DNA from: an uncultured Agathobacter sp.
GTDB taxonomy: Bacteria; Bacillota; Clostridia; Lachnospirales; Lachnospiraceae
Assembly (NCBI GenBank): GCA_934358675.1
Contig: CAKRKX010000024.1
Coordinates: forward strand, 1 to 27,915
DNA length: 27,915 nt
Reading direction: 5' to 3'
A program made the position numbers and the translations under genes. Shown piece by piece: positions 1-8,051 of the stretch. The notes beneath the pieces were generated by a model. That model did not search any database. It was not told where the DNA came from and saw only the letters and a program-made list of their open reading frames with translations. Positions within the stretch are counted from its first letter, which is position 1, and each line of letters starts with the position of its first letter.

Positions 1-753
1 ATGTTCGACTTTTCCATTGGCGCAAACATTATGCTTTCCGCAATCGTGGGATGTGTATTCGCAACAAGATTTAATCTCGGATATTTTGGACTGATCGTTG
101 GATGTATCATTACAGGAACAATCGTCGGAGCATTAAACGGAATGTTTTATGTAAAGCTTCGTATTCCATCCATGATCGTAACAACCGGTCTTGCACTCAT
201 TTATGAGGCATTGGCCAACTATATTGCAGGCGGTGTGGAGCAGACACTCCCATCCAACTTACGTGCTTTCGGACAGATGCCTTGGGATATTATCCTTGCA
301 CTGGTAGCATGTGTTGTAGCCTACATTTTCTTAAACTATACAAAAATCGGAACATACACCTATGCAATCGGAAGCGATGAATTCGTAGCCAAGAACATGG
401 GTATCAACGTAAATAAATACAAAGTTTTAGCTTTCATTTTAAGTGGTGCCTTCCTCGGAGTTATGGCAATCTTAACGATCAGCTATGGTTCATCCATGGT
501 AGCTGTAACCGGTATGGCATCCATGAGCCGAAACTTCGTACCGACAATGGGATGCTTCTTCGGTCTGGCATTTAAGAAATACGGAATGCCGCTTCCGGCA
601 ATCATCATCGGTGAGTTCGTTATCAACATCATCTTCTTCGGATTCATTGCTTTGGGAGCACCAACAGCTATTCAGGACGTTATCACAGGACTTGCACTGC
701 TTATCATCATTACTGTGACAACCAAGGCTACCAAGGGCGAGATCGTCAAGTAA
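1..753 (+). CDS. Sugar ABC transporter permease, RbsC-like (5' end cut off by window)
   Basis: This is an integral membrane subunit of a sugar importer of the RbsC/AraH/MglC type (BPD_transp_2 family). The first codons encode DFSIGANIMLSA, which matches the conserved D-x-S-x-G stretch that normally lies about 60-80 residues into these proteins. The 250 residues seen are also short of the usual 310-340. The true start is therefore probably left of the window, and the ATG at base 1 is only an internal Met. At least six hydrophobic segments are visible, and a cytoplasmic coupling-loop region reads YTYAIGSDEFVAKNMGIN. It is followed after 19 bases by the ATPase gene and then by a second permease, so the importer probably uses a heterodimeric channel. 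The solute-binding protein gene is presumably upstream, outside the window. Substrate is not shown by the sequence. Confidence 0.9.
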   Translation: MFDFSIGANIMLSAIVGCVFATRFNLGYFGLIVGCIITGTIVGALNGMFYVKLRIPSMIVTTGLALIYEALANYIAGGVEQTLPSNLRAFGQMPWDIILALVACVVAYIFLNYTKIGTYTYAIGSDEFVAKNMGINVNKYKVLAFILSGAFLGVMAILTISYGSSMVAVTGMASMSRNFVPTMGCFFGLAFKKYGMPLPAIIIGEFVINIIFFGFIALGAPTAIQDVITGLALLIIITVTTKATKGEIVK

Positions 754-772
754 TGAAAGGAGGAAGACAGCA

Positions 773-2272
773 ATGAGTGAAGTTAGATTACAGGTTAAAA
801 ATCTTTGCAAGAACTTTGGTATTACCAAGGCTGTGCAAAACGTATCCTTCAACGTAAATAAAGGAGAGGTTCACGCTTTGATCGGTGAGAACGGATCCGG
901 AAAATCCACACTGACCAACATGCTGACAGGAATCTACAGCATCGGAAGCGGAACATTCATTCTTGACGGAAAGGAAGTTCACCCGAAGAATCAGGTGGAA
1001 GCAAACAAAGAAGGCATTTCCATTATCGTACAGGAGCTTGGTACACTGTCCGGCCTGACCGTGGCAGAGAACATCTTCCTTGGACATGAGGATCAGTTCG
1101 TACATATGGGAATCAAGAATACCAATGCGATGAACAAGAAAGCCAACGAGCTGTTAAAGAAGTATGGCTTTGAACGTATTAAAGCATCCGATATGATCGA
1201 TGAATACAACTTCGAGGACCGTAAGCTGGTTGAGATCGTTAAGGCAACCTACTTTGATCCGAAGATCGTTGTGATCGATGAGACAACAACAGCACTCTCA
1301 CAGGAAGGTCGTGAGGAGTTGTACAAACACATGAAACGGATCAAGGAGAGCGGAAATACCGTTATCTTTATCTCGCATGACCTCCCGGAGATCATTGAGA
1401 AGTCCGATACGATCACCATTCTTCGTGACGGTGTGTACATTGACACAGTTAAAAGTTCGGATGTCAACGAGAATGATTTGAAGAAACTGATGGTAGGCCG
1501 TGAGGTTACCGGTGATTACTACCGCAGCGACTACGGTGAGAAAGTTTCCGATGAAGTGGTTCTTTCTGTTAAGAACGTAACTGTACCGGGGCTTATTGAA
1601 GACGTAAGCTTTGATCTGCACAAAGGCGAGATCCTTGGCTTTGGTGGACTTTCTGAGTCCGGTATGCATGAAATCGGTAAAGCAATCTTCGGAGCATCTT
1701 ACGATCGTACCGGAACCGTACAGCTGGCAGATGGCACACAGATCAACGATATTCCGACCGCGATCAAGCACAGCATCGCTTATACATCCAAGGATCGTGA
1801 TAATGAGTCTGTTGTATTAAATCAGAGTATCGGCGACAATATCTGTCTCCCGTCACTTGATGAGTTGTCCGGACCGGCAAAAATGATCAGTGACAAGAAG
1901 AAAAAGGAATTTGCAAACAAATATGCAAAGCAGATGTCTGTTAAGATGGTTGATGTTAACCAGTTCGTTTCCAACCTGTCCGGTGGAAACAAACAGAAGG
2001 TTGTACTTGCAAGATGGATCGGAAAAGATTCCGATATCGTCGTACTTGACAGCCCGACACGAGGCATTGATATCAAGGTTAAGCAGGATATCTACCAGTT
2101 AATGGATCACATGAGAAAGAATGGTAAATCCATCATTATGATCTCTGAGGAGCTGATGGAGCTGATCGGTATGTGTGACCGCATTATGATCATGAAAGAC
2201 GGCAAGATCAGTGGAGAACTTGAGCGTGATCAGAACCTCGATGAGAACGGTCTGATTACGATGATGGTATAA
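773..2272 (+). CDS. Sugar ABC transporter ATP-binding protein, double NBD (RbsA/MglA/AraG type)
   Basis: This cytoplasmic ATPase of 499 residues contains two fused nucleotide-binding domains and powers import through the flanking permeases. The first domain has a good Walker A (GENGSGKST, residues 38-46) and Walker B (VVIDET). Its ABC signature is degenerate: YNFEDRK occurs where LSxGxxQ is expected. The second domain has a degenerate Walker A region (GFGGLSESG) but a perfect signature LSGGNKQKV starting near residue 402. Its Walker B is followed by Ser427 (LDSPTRGID) where the catalytic Glu normally sits. Asymmetric NBDs are normal in this family, although the Glu to Ser change is less usual. 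An AAAGGAGG ribosome site precedes the ATG. The gene lies between two permease genes with short gaps, so all three are one operon. Confidence 0.95.
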   Translation: MSEVRLQVKNLCKNFGITKAVQNVSFNVNKGEVHALIGENGSGKSTLTNMLTGIYSIGSGTFILDGKEVHPKNQVEANKEGISIIVQELGTLSGLTVAENIFLGHEDQFVHMGIKNTNAMNKKANELLKKYGFERIKASDMIDEYNFEDRKLVEIVKATYFDPKIVVIDETTTALSQEGREELYKHMKRIKESGNTVIFISHDLPEIIEKSDTITILRDGVYIDTVKSSDVNENDLKKLMVGREVTGDYYRSDYGEKVSDEVVLSVKNVTVPGLIEDVSFDLHKGEILGFGGLSESGMHEIGKAIFGASYDRTGTVQLADGTQINDIPTAIKHSIAYTSKDRDNESVVLNQSIGDNICLPSLDELSGPAKMISDKKKKEFANKYAKQMSVKMVDVNQFVSNLSGGNKQKVVLARWIGKDSDIVVLDSPTRGIDIKVKQDIYQLMDHMRKNGKSIIMISEELMELIGMCDRIMIMKDGKISGELERDQNLDENGLITMMV

Positions 2273-2282
2273 GGAGGCAGCT

Positions 2283-3254
2283 ATGGGAAGTCAAGCAAGT
2301 GTAAACACAAACGATAAAGAGCAGCAGCTCAAAAAGGCATCAACAATGTCATTGATCCGTTCCCTTCTTCCTGTTGTGGGACTGGTTGTAATTTTTCTTT
2401 TATTCAATTTCCTGACTGGATTTCGAATGATGGGCAACATGTCACTGGCATTTTCTTCGGTGTATGTGACAATGATCTCAGCGATGGGCGTATTCTTCAT
2501 TATGACAATGGGTGGTCTGGATTTCTCCCAGGGCTCCATCCTCGGAATTTCTTCCATCGTTGTGTGTGTGGTTTCTAAGTACAGCATTCCACTTGCAATC
2601 CTTGCAGGTATTGCATCCGGAGCATTGATCGGCGCGATCAACGGATACTTCTATGTGTTCCGTAAGATCAAATCCTTCATTGTAACAATTTGTACCATGT
2701 TCCTGTTTCGCGGATTTATCAAGTACATGACAACGAACGCGCCGGTTGCGGGTTCTGCAAAGCTGATCAACTATGACAGCACGGAATTTAAAGTAATCTG
2801 TACTGTTGTTGTTCTGGCAATCGGATTTGTTGCATTCCGTTTTACAAAATTCGGAACTTACTTAAAGGCGATCGGTGCCGGTGAGAAAGCAGCAATGTTC
2901 TCCGGTATCCGCACGGACAAGATGAAATTCCTCATCTACGTGCTTGCAGGCGCAATCACAGGATTTGCAGCATTTATCAACGTTATCAAAGTCGGATCTG
3001 TTACATCTTCCGGTGGTAACCAGTTAGAGACACAGATCCTGATCGCACTGGTACTTGGCGGTATGCCAATCTCCGGTGGTGCGAAGGTTCGTTTCGAGAA
3101 TATCATCGTCGGATCGCTCCTGTACGTTGTACTCAACAGTGGACTGACCATGATGGGATTCACAACACAGATGATGCAGCTTATTCAGGGTATCGTATTC
3201 CTGATCTTCGTAGCAGTATTTGCGGATCGTGAATCTATCCAGGTTATTAAATAA
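2283..3254 (+). CDS. Sugar ABC transporter permease, second subunit (RbsC-like)
   Basis: This is a full-length (323 residue) BPD_transp_2 permease. After a hydrophilic N-terminus of about 25 residues, hydrophobic helices start at about residue 28. The family motif GGLDFSQGSILG lies near residue 80, INGYFYVFRKIKSFIVT follows, and the coupling region is GTYLKAIGAGEKAAMFSGI. The start is supported by AAGGAGG just before the ATG, 10 bases after the ATPase stop. It probably pairs with the permease at the left edge to form the channel, as in two-permease systems such as YtfT/YjfF. The operon ends here at a strong hairpin terminator. The substrate is probably a pentose or related sugar; this is inferred only from the AraR-like regulator downstream. 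Confidence 0.93.
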   Translation: MGSQASVNTNDKEQQLKKASTMSLIRSLLPVVGLVVIFLLFNFLTGFRMMGNMSLAFSSVYVTMISAMGVFFIMTMGGLDFSQGSILGISSIVVCVVSKYSIPLAILAGIASGALIGAINGYFYVFRKIKSFIVTICTMFLFRGFIKYMTTNAPVAGSAKLINYDSTEFKVICTVVVLAIGFVAFRFTKFGTYLKAIGAGEKAAMFSGIRTDKMKFLIYVLAGAITGFAAFINVIKVGSVTSSGGNQLETQILIALVLGGMPISGGAKVRFENIIVGSLLYVVLNSGLTMMGFTTQMMQLIQGIVFLIFVAVFADRESIQVIK

Positions 3255-3274
3255 GGAACAAATTGGACTTACAT

Positions 3275-3327
3275 AAGATAAGGAGATTCGTCCTTTTCCC
3301 AAGGAAGGATCTCCTTATCTTTTTTTA
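3275..3327 (+). terminator. Intrinsic terminator of the sugar ABC operon
   Basis: A perfect 13-bp stem (AAGATAAGGAGAT, 3275-3287, with its complement at 3309-3321) is extended inwards by TCCTT/AAGGA and followed by a run of T. Because A-rich sequence also flanks the left arm, it may work in both directions. Confidence 0.9.
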
Positions 3328-3359
3328 AAGCGTGCAACGGCAGCGGAAATGAGGCGGCT

Positions 3360-4460
3360 ATGCGAAATACAGATCAGGATATCCTGAAATATCAGAAATT
3401 ATATCATTGGGCACACACACTGATCACCAGTGGTGTCATTAAGAATATGGATAAGTTTCCGTCGGAGACAAGCCTGCAGAAGAAATTCGGCTACTCGAGA
3501 CAGACGGTGCGTACAGCACTCCAGCAGCTGGAGGACGAGGGGCTGATCACCCGTGTGCGCGGCAGCGGAACCTACGTTTCCTATGAGGGCGGCGAGGTGG
3601 ATGAGACGCGCCCGAAGGTGGGGTTGCTTTTGAGTTACTATTCCGAGTATCTTTTTCCGAAGGTATACGACGGTATCGAGTCGGCACTTGCAGAGAAAGG
3701 CTACGGCATCGAGGTGGCGGTGACGAAAAACCGTCTGAATGACGAAGCAATCTATCTGGAAGGCCTGCTCAAAAGCAATGTGTCCGGACTGATCATTGAG
3801 GGCACACGCTCTGCATTCCCGAACCCGAATATCCGGTTGTATCGCGAAATCAAAAAGCGCAACATTCCGACGCTTTTTATCCATAATCATTATGAGAATC
3901 AGACATTTGACAGCGTGGAGATGTCGGATGAGCGTGCGGCGTATGAACTGACGAAGATCCTGATCGAGCACGGACATCGCAGGATCGGTGGCATTTTTAA
4001 ATATGATGATATGCAGGGACTCGAACGGTTCAAGGGTTTTATCCAGTGTCTCTCCGATTACGGGGTGAAATATGATGATGATTGTGTTCGCTGGTATTCG
4101 ACCAAAGATATGGCGGATGTATTCAGCAAGAAAGGCATGCTGCACATCTACCGTAGAACGAAGGACTGTACGGCGATGCTGATCTACAATGATGAGATCG
4201 CAGGTTATTATATGGAGTTTCTGATGGAACGCGGTGTCTCGGTTCCGCAGGATCTTTCTATGGTGTCGTTTGATGATGCGGAGCTGCAGCAGGAGCAGGA
4301 GGTCAAGCTTCTGTCCGTTGTGCATCCGCAGTACAAGCTGGGCAGGATCACGGCGAAGAATCTGCTTCGCATGATGGATGATCCCGCATGGCAGGAAAAG
4401 AACTATTCCTACCGTTTCCCGGTAAAAATGAATGACGGAAATTCGGTCCGAAAGTTATAA
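3360..4460 (+). CDS. AraR-type transcriptional repressor (GntR winged helix + LacI/PBP1-like sensor)
   Basis: This 366-residue regulator has a GntR-type winged helix at residues about 8-75 (SETSLQKKFGYSRQTVRTAL, then the wing RVRGSGTYVS). A LacI/GalR-like periplasmic-binding-fold sensor fills about residues 85-360 (PKVGLLLSYYSEYLFPKVYDGIES, NVSGLIIEGT, HRRIGGIF, VSFDDAEL). This hybrid layout and length are those of B. subtilis AraR (362 residues), which represses arabinose genes and releases DNA on binding L-arabinose. The ligand could equally be another sugar. A GAGG ribosome site lies six bases before the ATG. Its place just after the importer operon suggests that it controls that operon. 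No clear AraR operator was found, and the importer promoter is outside the window. Confidence 0.85.
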   Translation: MRNTDQDILKYQKLYHWAHTLITSGVIKNMDKFPSETSLQKKFGYSRQTVRTALQQLEDEGLITRVRGSGTYVSYEGGEVDETRPKVGLLLSYYSEYLFPKVYDGIESALAEKGYGIEVAVTKNRLNDEAIYLEGLLKSNVSGLIIEGTRSAFPNPNIRLYREIKKRNIPTLFIHNHYENQTFDSVEMSDERAAYELTKILIEHGHRRIGGIFKYDDMQGLERFKGFIQCLSDYGVKYDDDCVRWYSTKDMADVFSKKGMLHIYRRTKDCTAMLIYNDEIAGYYMEFLMERGVSVPQDLSMVSFDDAELQQEQEVKLLSVVHPQYKLGRITAKNLLRMMDDPAWQEKNYSYRFPVKMNDGNSVRKL

Positions 4461-4465
4461 CAAGT

Positions 4466-4497
4466 ACCGGCTGACTGTGTGCAGCCGGTCTTTTTTG
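4466..4497 (+). terminator. Intrinsic terminator of the AraR-like gene
   Basis: ACCGGCTG (4466-4473) pairs perfectly with CAGCCGGT (4482-4489) and is followed directly by C and six T (4491-4496). It begins five bases after the stop codon. Confidence 0.88.
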
Positions 4498-4516
4498 CCA
4501 TAAATAGAAAAAAAGC

Positions 4517-4546
4517 TTGTAAAAAGGGCATTTCGTGTGCTATAAT
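4517..4546 (+). promoter_or_regulatory. Sigma-A type promoter of tig, extended -10
   Basis: TTGTAA (4517-4522), an 18-bp spacer, then TATAAT (4541-4546) preceded by TGC, giving an extended -10. It lies about 100 bases before the trigger factor start and after the previous terminator. A perfect 10-bp inverted repeat (AAAAGGGCAT 4522-4531, ATGCCCTTTT 4573-4582) flanks the -10 and could be an operator or a 5'-UTR hairpin. Confidence 0.75.
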
Positions 4547-4649
4547 CCTTAAATGACTGTAGTGGTCGCAGTATGCCCTTTTATCGGAGGGAGTACAAAG
4601 AATTAAGATTGTACATGGAATTGATATATATTAAGGAGGAAACGTATAA

Positions 4650-5984
4650 ATGAGTGTACAGGTTGAAAATTTAGACAAGAATATGGTAAAGCTTACCATC
4701 GAAGTTCCTGCAGAAGAGTTAGAGAAGGCAATCGAGGCTGCTTACAAGAAGCAGAAGAACCAGATCAGCGTTCCTGGATTCCGTAAGGGTAAAGTTCCGA
4801 GAGCCATGATCGAGAAGATGTACGGCGCAGGTGTGTTCTACGAAGATGCAGCAAACACACTGATGCAGCAGACTTATCCATCTGCAGTAGATGAGAGCGG
4901 TGTTGATATCGTATCCCGTCCAACCGTTGATGTTGTACAGATCGAGAAGGGTCAGCCTTTCATCTATACAGCTGAGGTTGCTGTAAAGCCTGAAGTTACA
5001 CTTGGCAAATATATGGGCGTAACTGTTACGAAGATCGATACTTCCGTTACAGATGAGGAAGTAAACGAAGCATTAGAGCAGCAGCGTAACAACAACGCAA
5101 GAACAATCGCTGTTACAGATCGTGCCGTAGCTGTCGGTGATACCGCAGTGATCGACTTCGAGGGATTTGTAGACGGTGTCGCATTCGAAGGCGGCAAGGG
5201 TGAGAATCATCCGTTAGAGATCGGTTCTCATACATTTATCGATACATTCGAGGATCAGCTCGTTGGCAAGAAAGCCGGAGATGAGGTTGAGGTTAACGTA
5301 ACATTCCCTGAGAAGTATCAGGCAGCAGACCTTGCAGGAAAGCCTGCTACATTCAAGGTTAAGATCAACGAGATCAAGGCTAAGGAGCTTCCGGAACTTG
5401 ATGATGAATTCGCACAGGATGTATCCGAGTTCGATACTCTTGCAGAGTACAAGGAGAGCTTAAAGAAGAACCTTGAGGAGAAGAAAGAGAACGAAGCTAA
5501 GCGTACAAAGGAAGACGAAGCAGTTCAGAAGATCATCGACAAGTCCAAGATGGATATTCCTGAGGCAATGATCGATACACAGTGTGAGACAATGATCGAG
5601 GAGTTCGCTCAGAGAATCGCACAGAGTGGTCTGTCTATGGATCAGTATTTACAGTTCTCAGGACTTACTGTTGACGGATTGAAGGAGCAGGTTCGTCCGG
5701 AAGCATTATCCCGCATTCAGGCAAGCCTTGTTCTTGAGCAGATTGCCAAGGATGAGAACATCGAAGTATCTGACGACGATGTAAATGCTGAGATCGAGAA
5801 GATGGCAGCAAGCTACGGAATGGAAGCTGATAAGCTTAAAGAGTACATGGGAGATGCCGAGAAGGATTCCATGAAGAAGGATCTTGCAATCAACAAGGCA
5901 GTAGAACTCGTAATGGCTAACGTTAAGGAGCGCGCTAAGGCAAAGAACAAGAAAGAAAAGGAAGCAGAAGCAGAAGAAGCATAA
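4650..5984 (+). CDS. tig: Trigger factor, ribosome-associated chaperone and prolyl isomerase
   Basis: Trigger factor binds near the ribosome exit tunnel and shields nascent chains. All three domains are present in 444 residues. The N-terminal ribosome-binding domain carries the signature GFRKGKVP (43-50). An FKBP-like prolyl isomerase domain lies at about 155-240 (GDTAVIDFEGFVDGVAF). A long helical C-terminal chaperone domain ends in a charged tail rich in Lys and Glu. The length is typical of the family (about 430). AAGGAGG lies 8 bases before the ATG. It has its own promoter and terminator. In many Firmicutes tig precedes clpP/clpX/lon, as here, grouping nascent-chain folding with protein degradation. 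Confidence 0.98.
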   Translation: MSVQVENLDKNMVKLTIEVPAEELEKAIEAAYKKQKNQISVPGFRKGKVPRAMIEKMYGAGVFYEDAANTLMQQTYPSAVDESGVDIVSRPTVDVVQIEKGQPFIYTAEVAVKPEVTLGKYMGVTVTKIDTSVTDEEVNEALEQQRNNNARTIAVTDRAVAVGDTAVIDFEGFVDGVAFEGGKGENHPLEIGSHTFIDTFEDQLVGKKAGDEVEVNVTFPEKYQAADLAGKPATFKVKINEIKAKELPELDDEFAQDVSEFDTLAEYKESLKKNLEEKKENEAKRTKEDEAVQKIIDKSKMDIPEAMIDTQCETMIEEFAQRIAQSGLSMDQYLQFSGLTVDGLKEQVRPEALSRIQASLVLEQIAKDENIEVSDDDVNAEIEKMAASYGMEADKLKEYMGDAEKDSMKKDLAINKAVELVMANVKERAKAKNKKEKEAEAEEA

Positions 5985-6011
5985 TTTCAGTTTCATAGAG
6001 TCAATTACATG

Positions 6012-6044
6012 GACTGGTCTGGGCAAAACCAGACCGGTCTTTTA
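6012..6044 (+). terminator. Intrinsic terminator after tig
   Basis: GACTGGTCTGG (6012-6022) pairs with CCAGACCGGTC (6029-6039) through 11 pairs with one G-T wobble, with a six-base loop and trailing T residues. Only about 27 bases separate it from clpP, so clpP may depend partly on read-through. Confidence 0.85.
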
Positions 6045-6070
6045 CACTTTTATTAAGGAGGCGTTTTTCT

Positions 6071-6652
6071 ATGAGTTTAGTACCTTATGTCATTGAACAA
6101 ACGAGTAGAGGCGAGAGAAATTACGATATTTATTCCCGCTTATTAAAAGACAGAATTATTTTCCTTGGGGAGGAAGTCAACGAGACCACAGCAAGCCTTG
6201 TTGTGGCACAGTTGCTGTTTCTGGAGTCTGAGGACCCGGGAAAAGATATTCAGTTATATATCAATTCTCCTGGCGGAATGGTGACTGCAGGACTTGCAAT
6301 CTATGACACCATGCAGTACATCAAGTGTGATGTGTCAACGATCTGTATCGGTCTGGCTGCAAGTATGGGAGCATTCCTTCTCGCAGGTGGTGCCAAGGGC
6401 AAGCGTTATGCGCTTCCGAATGCAGAGATCATGATCCATCAGCCGTCCGGCGGTGCCAAGGGTCAGGCAACCGAGATCGAGATCGCAGCAGAGAACATCT
6501 TAAAGACAAAGAAGCGTTTAAATGAGATCCTCGCTACCAACACCGGCAAGCCATATGAGACCATTGCTGCCGATACGGAGCGTGATCATTATATGTCTGC
6601 GCAGGAAGCTGCCGATTATGGATTGATCGATGGAGTGATTACGAGCAGATAA
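6071..6652 (+). CDS. clpP: ATP-dependent Clp protease proteolytic subunit ClpP
   Basis: ClpP forms the tetradecameric serine-protease chamber that degrades proteins unfolded by ClpX or ClpC. The catalytic triad is visible: Ser98 in GLAASMGAF, His123 in MIHQPSGG, and Asp172 in [11 protein letters not shown]. The hydrophobic N-terminal loop starts at SLVPYVIEQ. The length of 193 residues is standard. AAGGAGG stands 9 bases before the ATG. Its unfoldase partner clpX is the next gene. No CtsR-type direct repeat is visible in the short upstream gap. Confidence 0.98.
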   Translation: MSLVPYVIEQTSRGERNYDIYSRLLKDRIIFLGEEVNETTASLVVAQLLFLESEDPGKDIQLYINSPGGMVTAGLAIYDTMQYIKCDVSTICIGLAASMGAFLLAGGAKGKRYALPNAEIMIHQPSGGAKGQATEIEIAAENILKTKKRLNEILATNTGKPYETIAADTERDHYMSAQEAADYGLIDGVITSR

Positions 6653-6675
6653 TCATCTGGATTGTCCAGATTATG

Positions 6676-6705
6676 CGCCTCCGGCCAGATAGCCGGAGGT
6701 GTTGT
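6676..6705 (+). terminator. Hairpin between clpP and clpX (weak terminator or attenuator)
   Basis: CCTCCGGC (6678-6685) pairs perfectly with GCCGGAGG (6692-6699). The following bases (TGTTGTTAG) are not a proper T run, so this is more likely a partial terminator or an mRNA-stabilising hairpin that allows read-through into clpX. Confidence 0.5.
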
Positions 6706-6748
6706 TAGATATAAGAAAATTTTTGACAGATATATGGAGTAATGATTT

Positions 6749-8035
6749 ATGGCTGGAAAGAATGATGGAAAAATTCGCTGCTCTTTTTGCGGCAAGACAC
6801 AGGATCAGGTAGAGCGCCTTATTTCCGGACCGAACAACGGTGTCTTTATCTGTAACGAGTGTATCGACATCTGTGCGGAGATTATCGATGAGGAGAGCTT
6901 TAACGAGAGTGGATCTTCCTCTGCAAAGGAAGATATCAATCTTCTGAAACCGGAAGAGCTCAAGGCTTTTCTTGATGATTACGTCATCGGACAGGATCAG
7001 GCGAAGAAAGTATTATCCGTTGCGGTATACAACCACTACAAGAGAGTTCTTGCAGGCGGAGATCTCGGCGTGGAATTACAGAAGAGTAATATTTTAATGC
7101 TCGGACCGACCGGTTCCGGTAAGACACTTCTCGCACAGACGCTGGCGCGTGTCATCAACGTTCCGTTTGCAATCGCAGACGCAACAACATTGACCGAGGC
7201 GGGATATGTCGGTGAGGATGTGGAAAATATCCTCTTAAAGCTGATCCAGGCAGCAGATTATGATATCGAGCGTGCACAGCACGGAATCGTATACATTGAT
7301 GAGATCGATAAGATCACAAAGAAGTCCGAGAATGTTTCGATCACACGAGATGTATCCGGAGAGGGTGTGCAGCAGGCACTCCTTAAGATCCTCGAGGGAA
7401 CGGTTGCTTCGGTTCCTCCACAGGGGGGAAGAAAGCATCCGCAGCAGGAGCTGATCCCGATCGATACGACCAACATTTTATTTATCTGTGGAGGTGCGTT
7501 CGATGGATTGGAGAAGATCGTGGAGTCACGTATGGACGCTTCGACGATCGGATTTAACGCAGAAGTAAAATCCAAGTCCGATATGAACATCGGTGATGCA
7601 TTCAAGCGTGCATTGCCGCAGGATTTCGTAAAGTTCGGACTGATCCCTGAGTTTATCGGCCGTGTGCCGATCACGGTATCGCTCGAATCTCTGGATCGCG
7701 ATGCTTTGATCCGCATCTTAAAGGAGCCGAAGAACTCTCTGATCAAGCAGTACACCAAGCTTTTTGAGCTGGACGGTGTCGGACTGGAGTTTGAGGAAAA
7801 TGCGATCGAAGCGATCGCGGATAAGGCATTGGAGCGCAAGACCGGAGCCAGAGGACTTCGTGCGATCATGGAGGCTGTTATGCTGGATCTCATGTATCGC
7901 ATTCCTTCGGATGAGTCGATCAGCAGATGTGTGATCGATAAGGATCTGGTGGAGAAGAATCTTGCTTTGGAAGAGAAGGAACCGGCTGCAATCGAGCAGA
8001 AGGAAGAACCGGAGAAAGAAGAACTTGCGTCTTAA
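6749..8035 (+). CDS. clpX: Clp protease ATP-binding subunit ClpX
   Basis: ClpX is the hexameric AAA+ unfoldase that feeds substrates to ClpP. The N-terminal zinc-binding domain has all four cysteines (Cys11, Cys14, Cys35, Cys38). Walker A is GPTGSGKT (119-126), and Walker B is VYIDEIDKI. The pore loop and IGF-loop regions typical of ClpX follow, with [12 protein letters not shown] in the small domain. The length of 428 residues is normal; the last 25 residues are a Glu/Lys-rich tail. The spacing from clpP is about 100 bases. A GGAG ribosome site lies about 10 bases before the ATG. lon follows after 16 bases, so clpX and lon are probably cotranscribed. Confidence 0.98.
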   Translation: MAGKNDGKIRCSFCGKTQDQVERLISGPNNGVFICNECIDICAEIIDEESFNESGSSSAKEDINLLKPEELKAFLDDYVIGQDQAKKVLSVAVYNHYKRVLAGGDLGVELQKSNILMLGPTGSGKTLLAQTLARVINVPFAIADATTLTEAGYVGEDVENILLKLIQAADYDIERAQHGIVYIDEIDKITKKSENVSITRDVSGEGVQQALLKILEGTVASVPPQGGRKHPQQELIPIDTTNILFICGGAFDGLEKIVESRMDASTIGFNAEVKSKSDMNIGDAFKRALPQDFVKFGLIPEFIGRVPITVSLESLDRDALIRILKEPKNSLIKQYTKLFELDGVGLEFEENAIEAIADKALERKTGARGLRAIMEAVMLDLMYRIPSDESISRCVIDKDLVEKNLALEEKEPAAIEQKEEPEKEELAS

Positions 8036-8051
8036 TCAGGAGTAGATACAA

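Noticed and set aside
3399..4325. 308-codon open frame on the minus strand
   Set aside because: It lies wholly antisense to the AraR-like gene, is rich in His, Arg and Ile as expected for a shadow frame, and has no ribosome site or recognisable domain.
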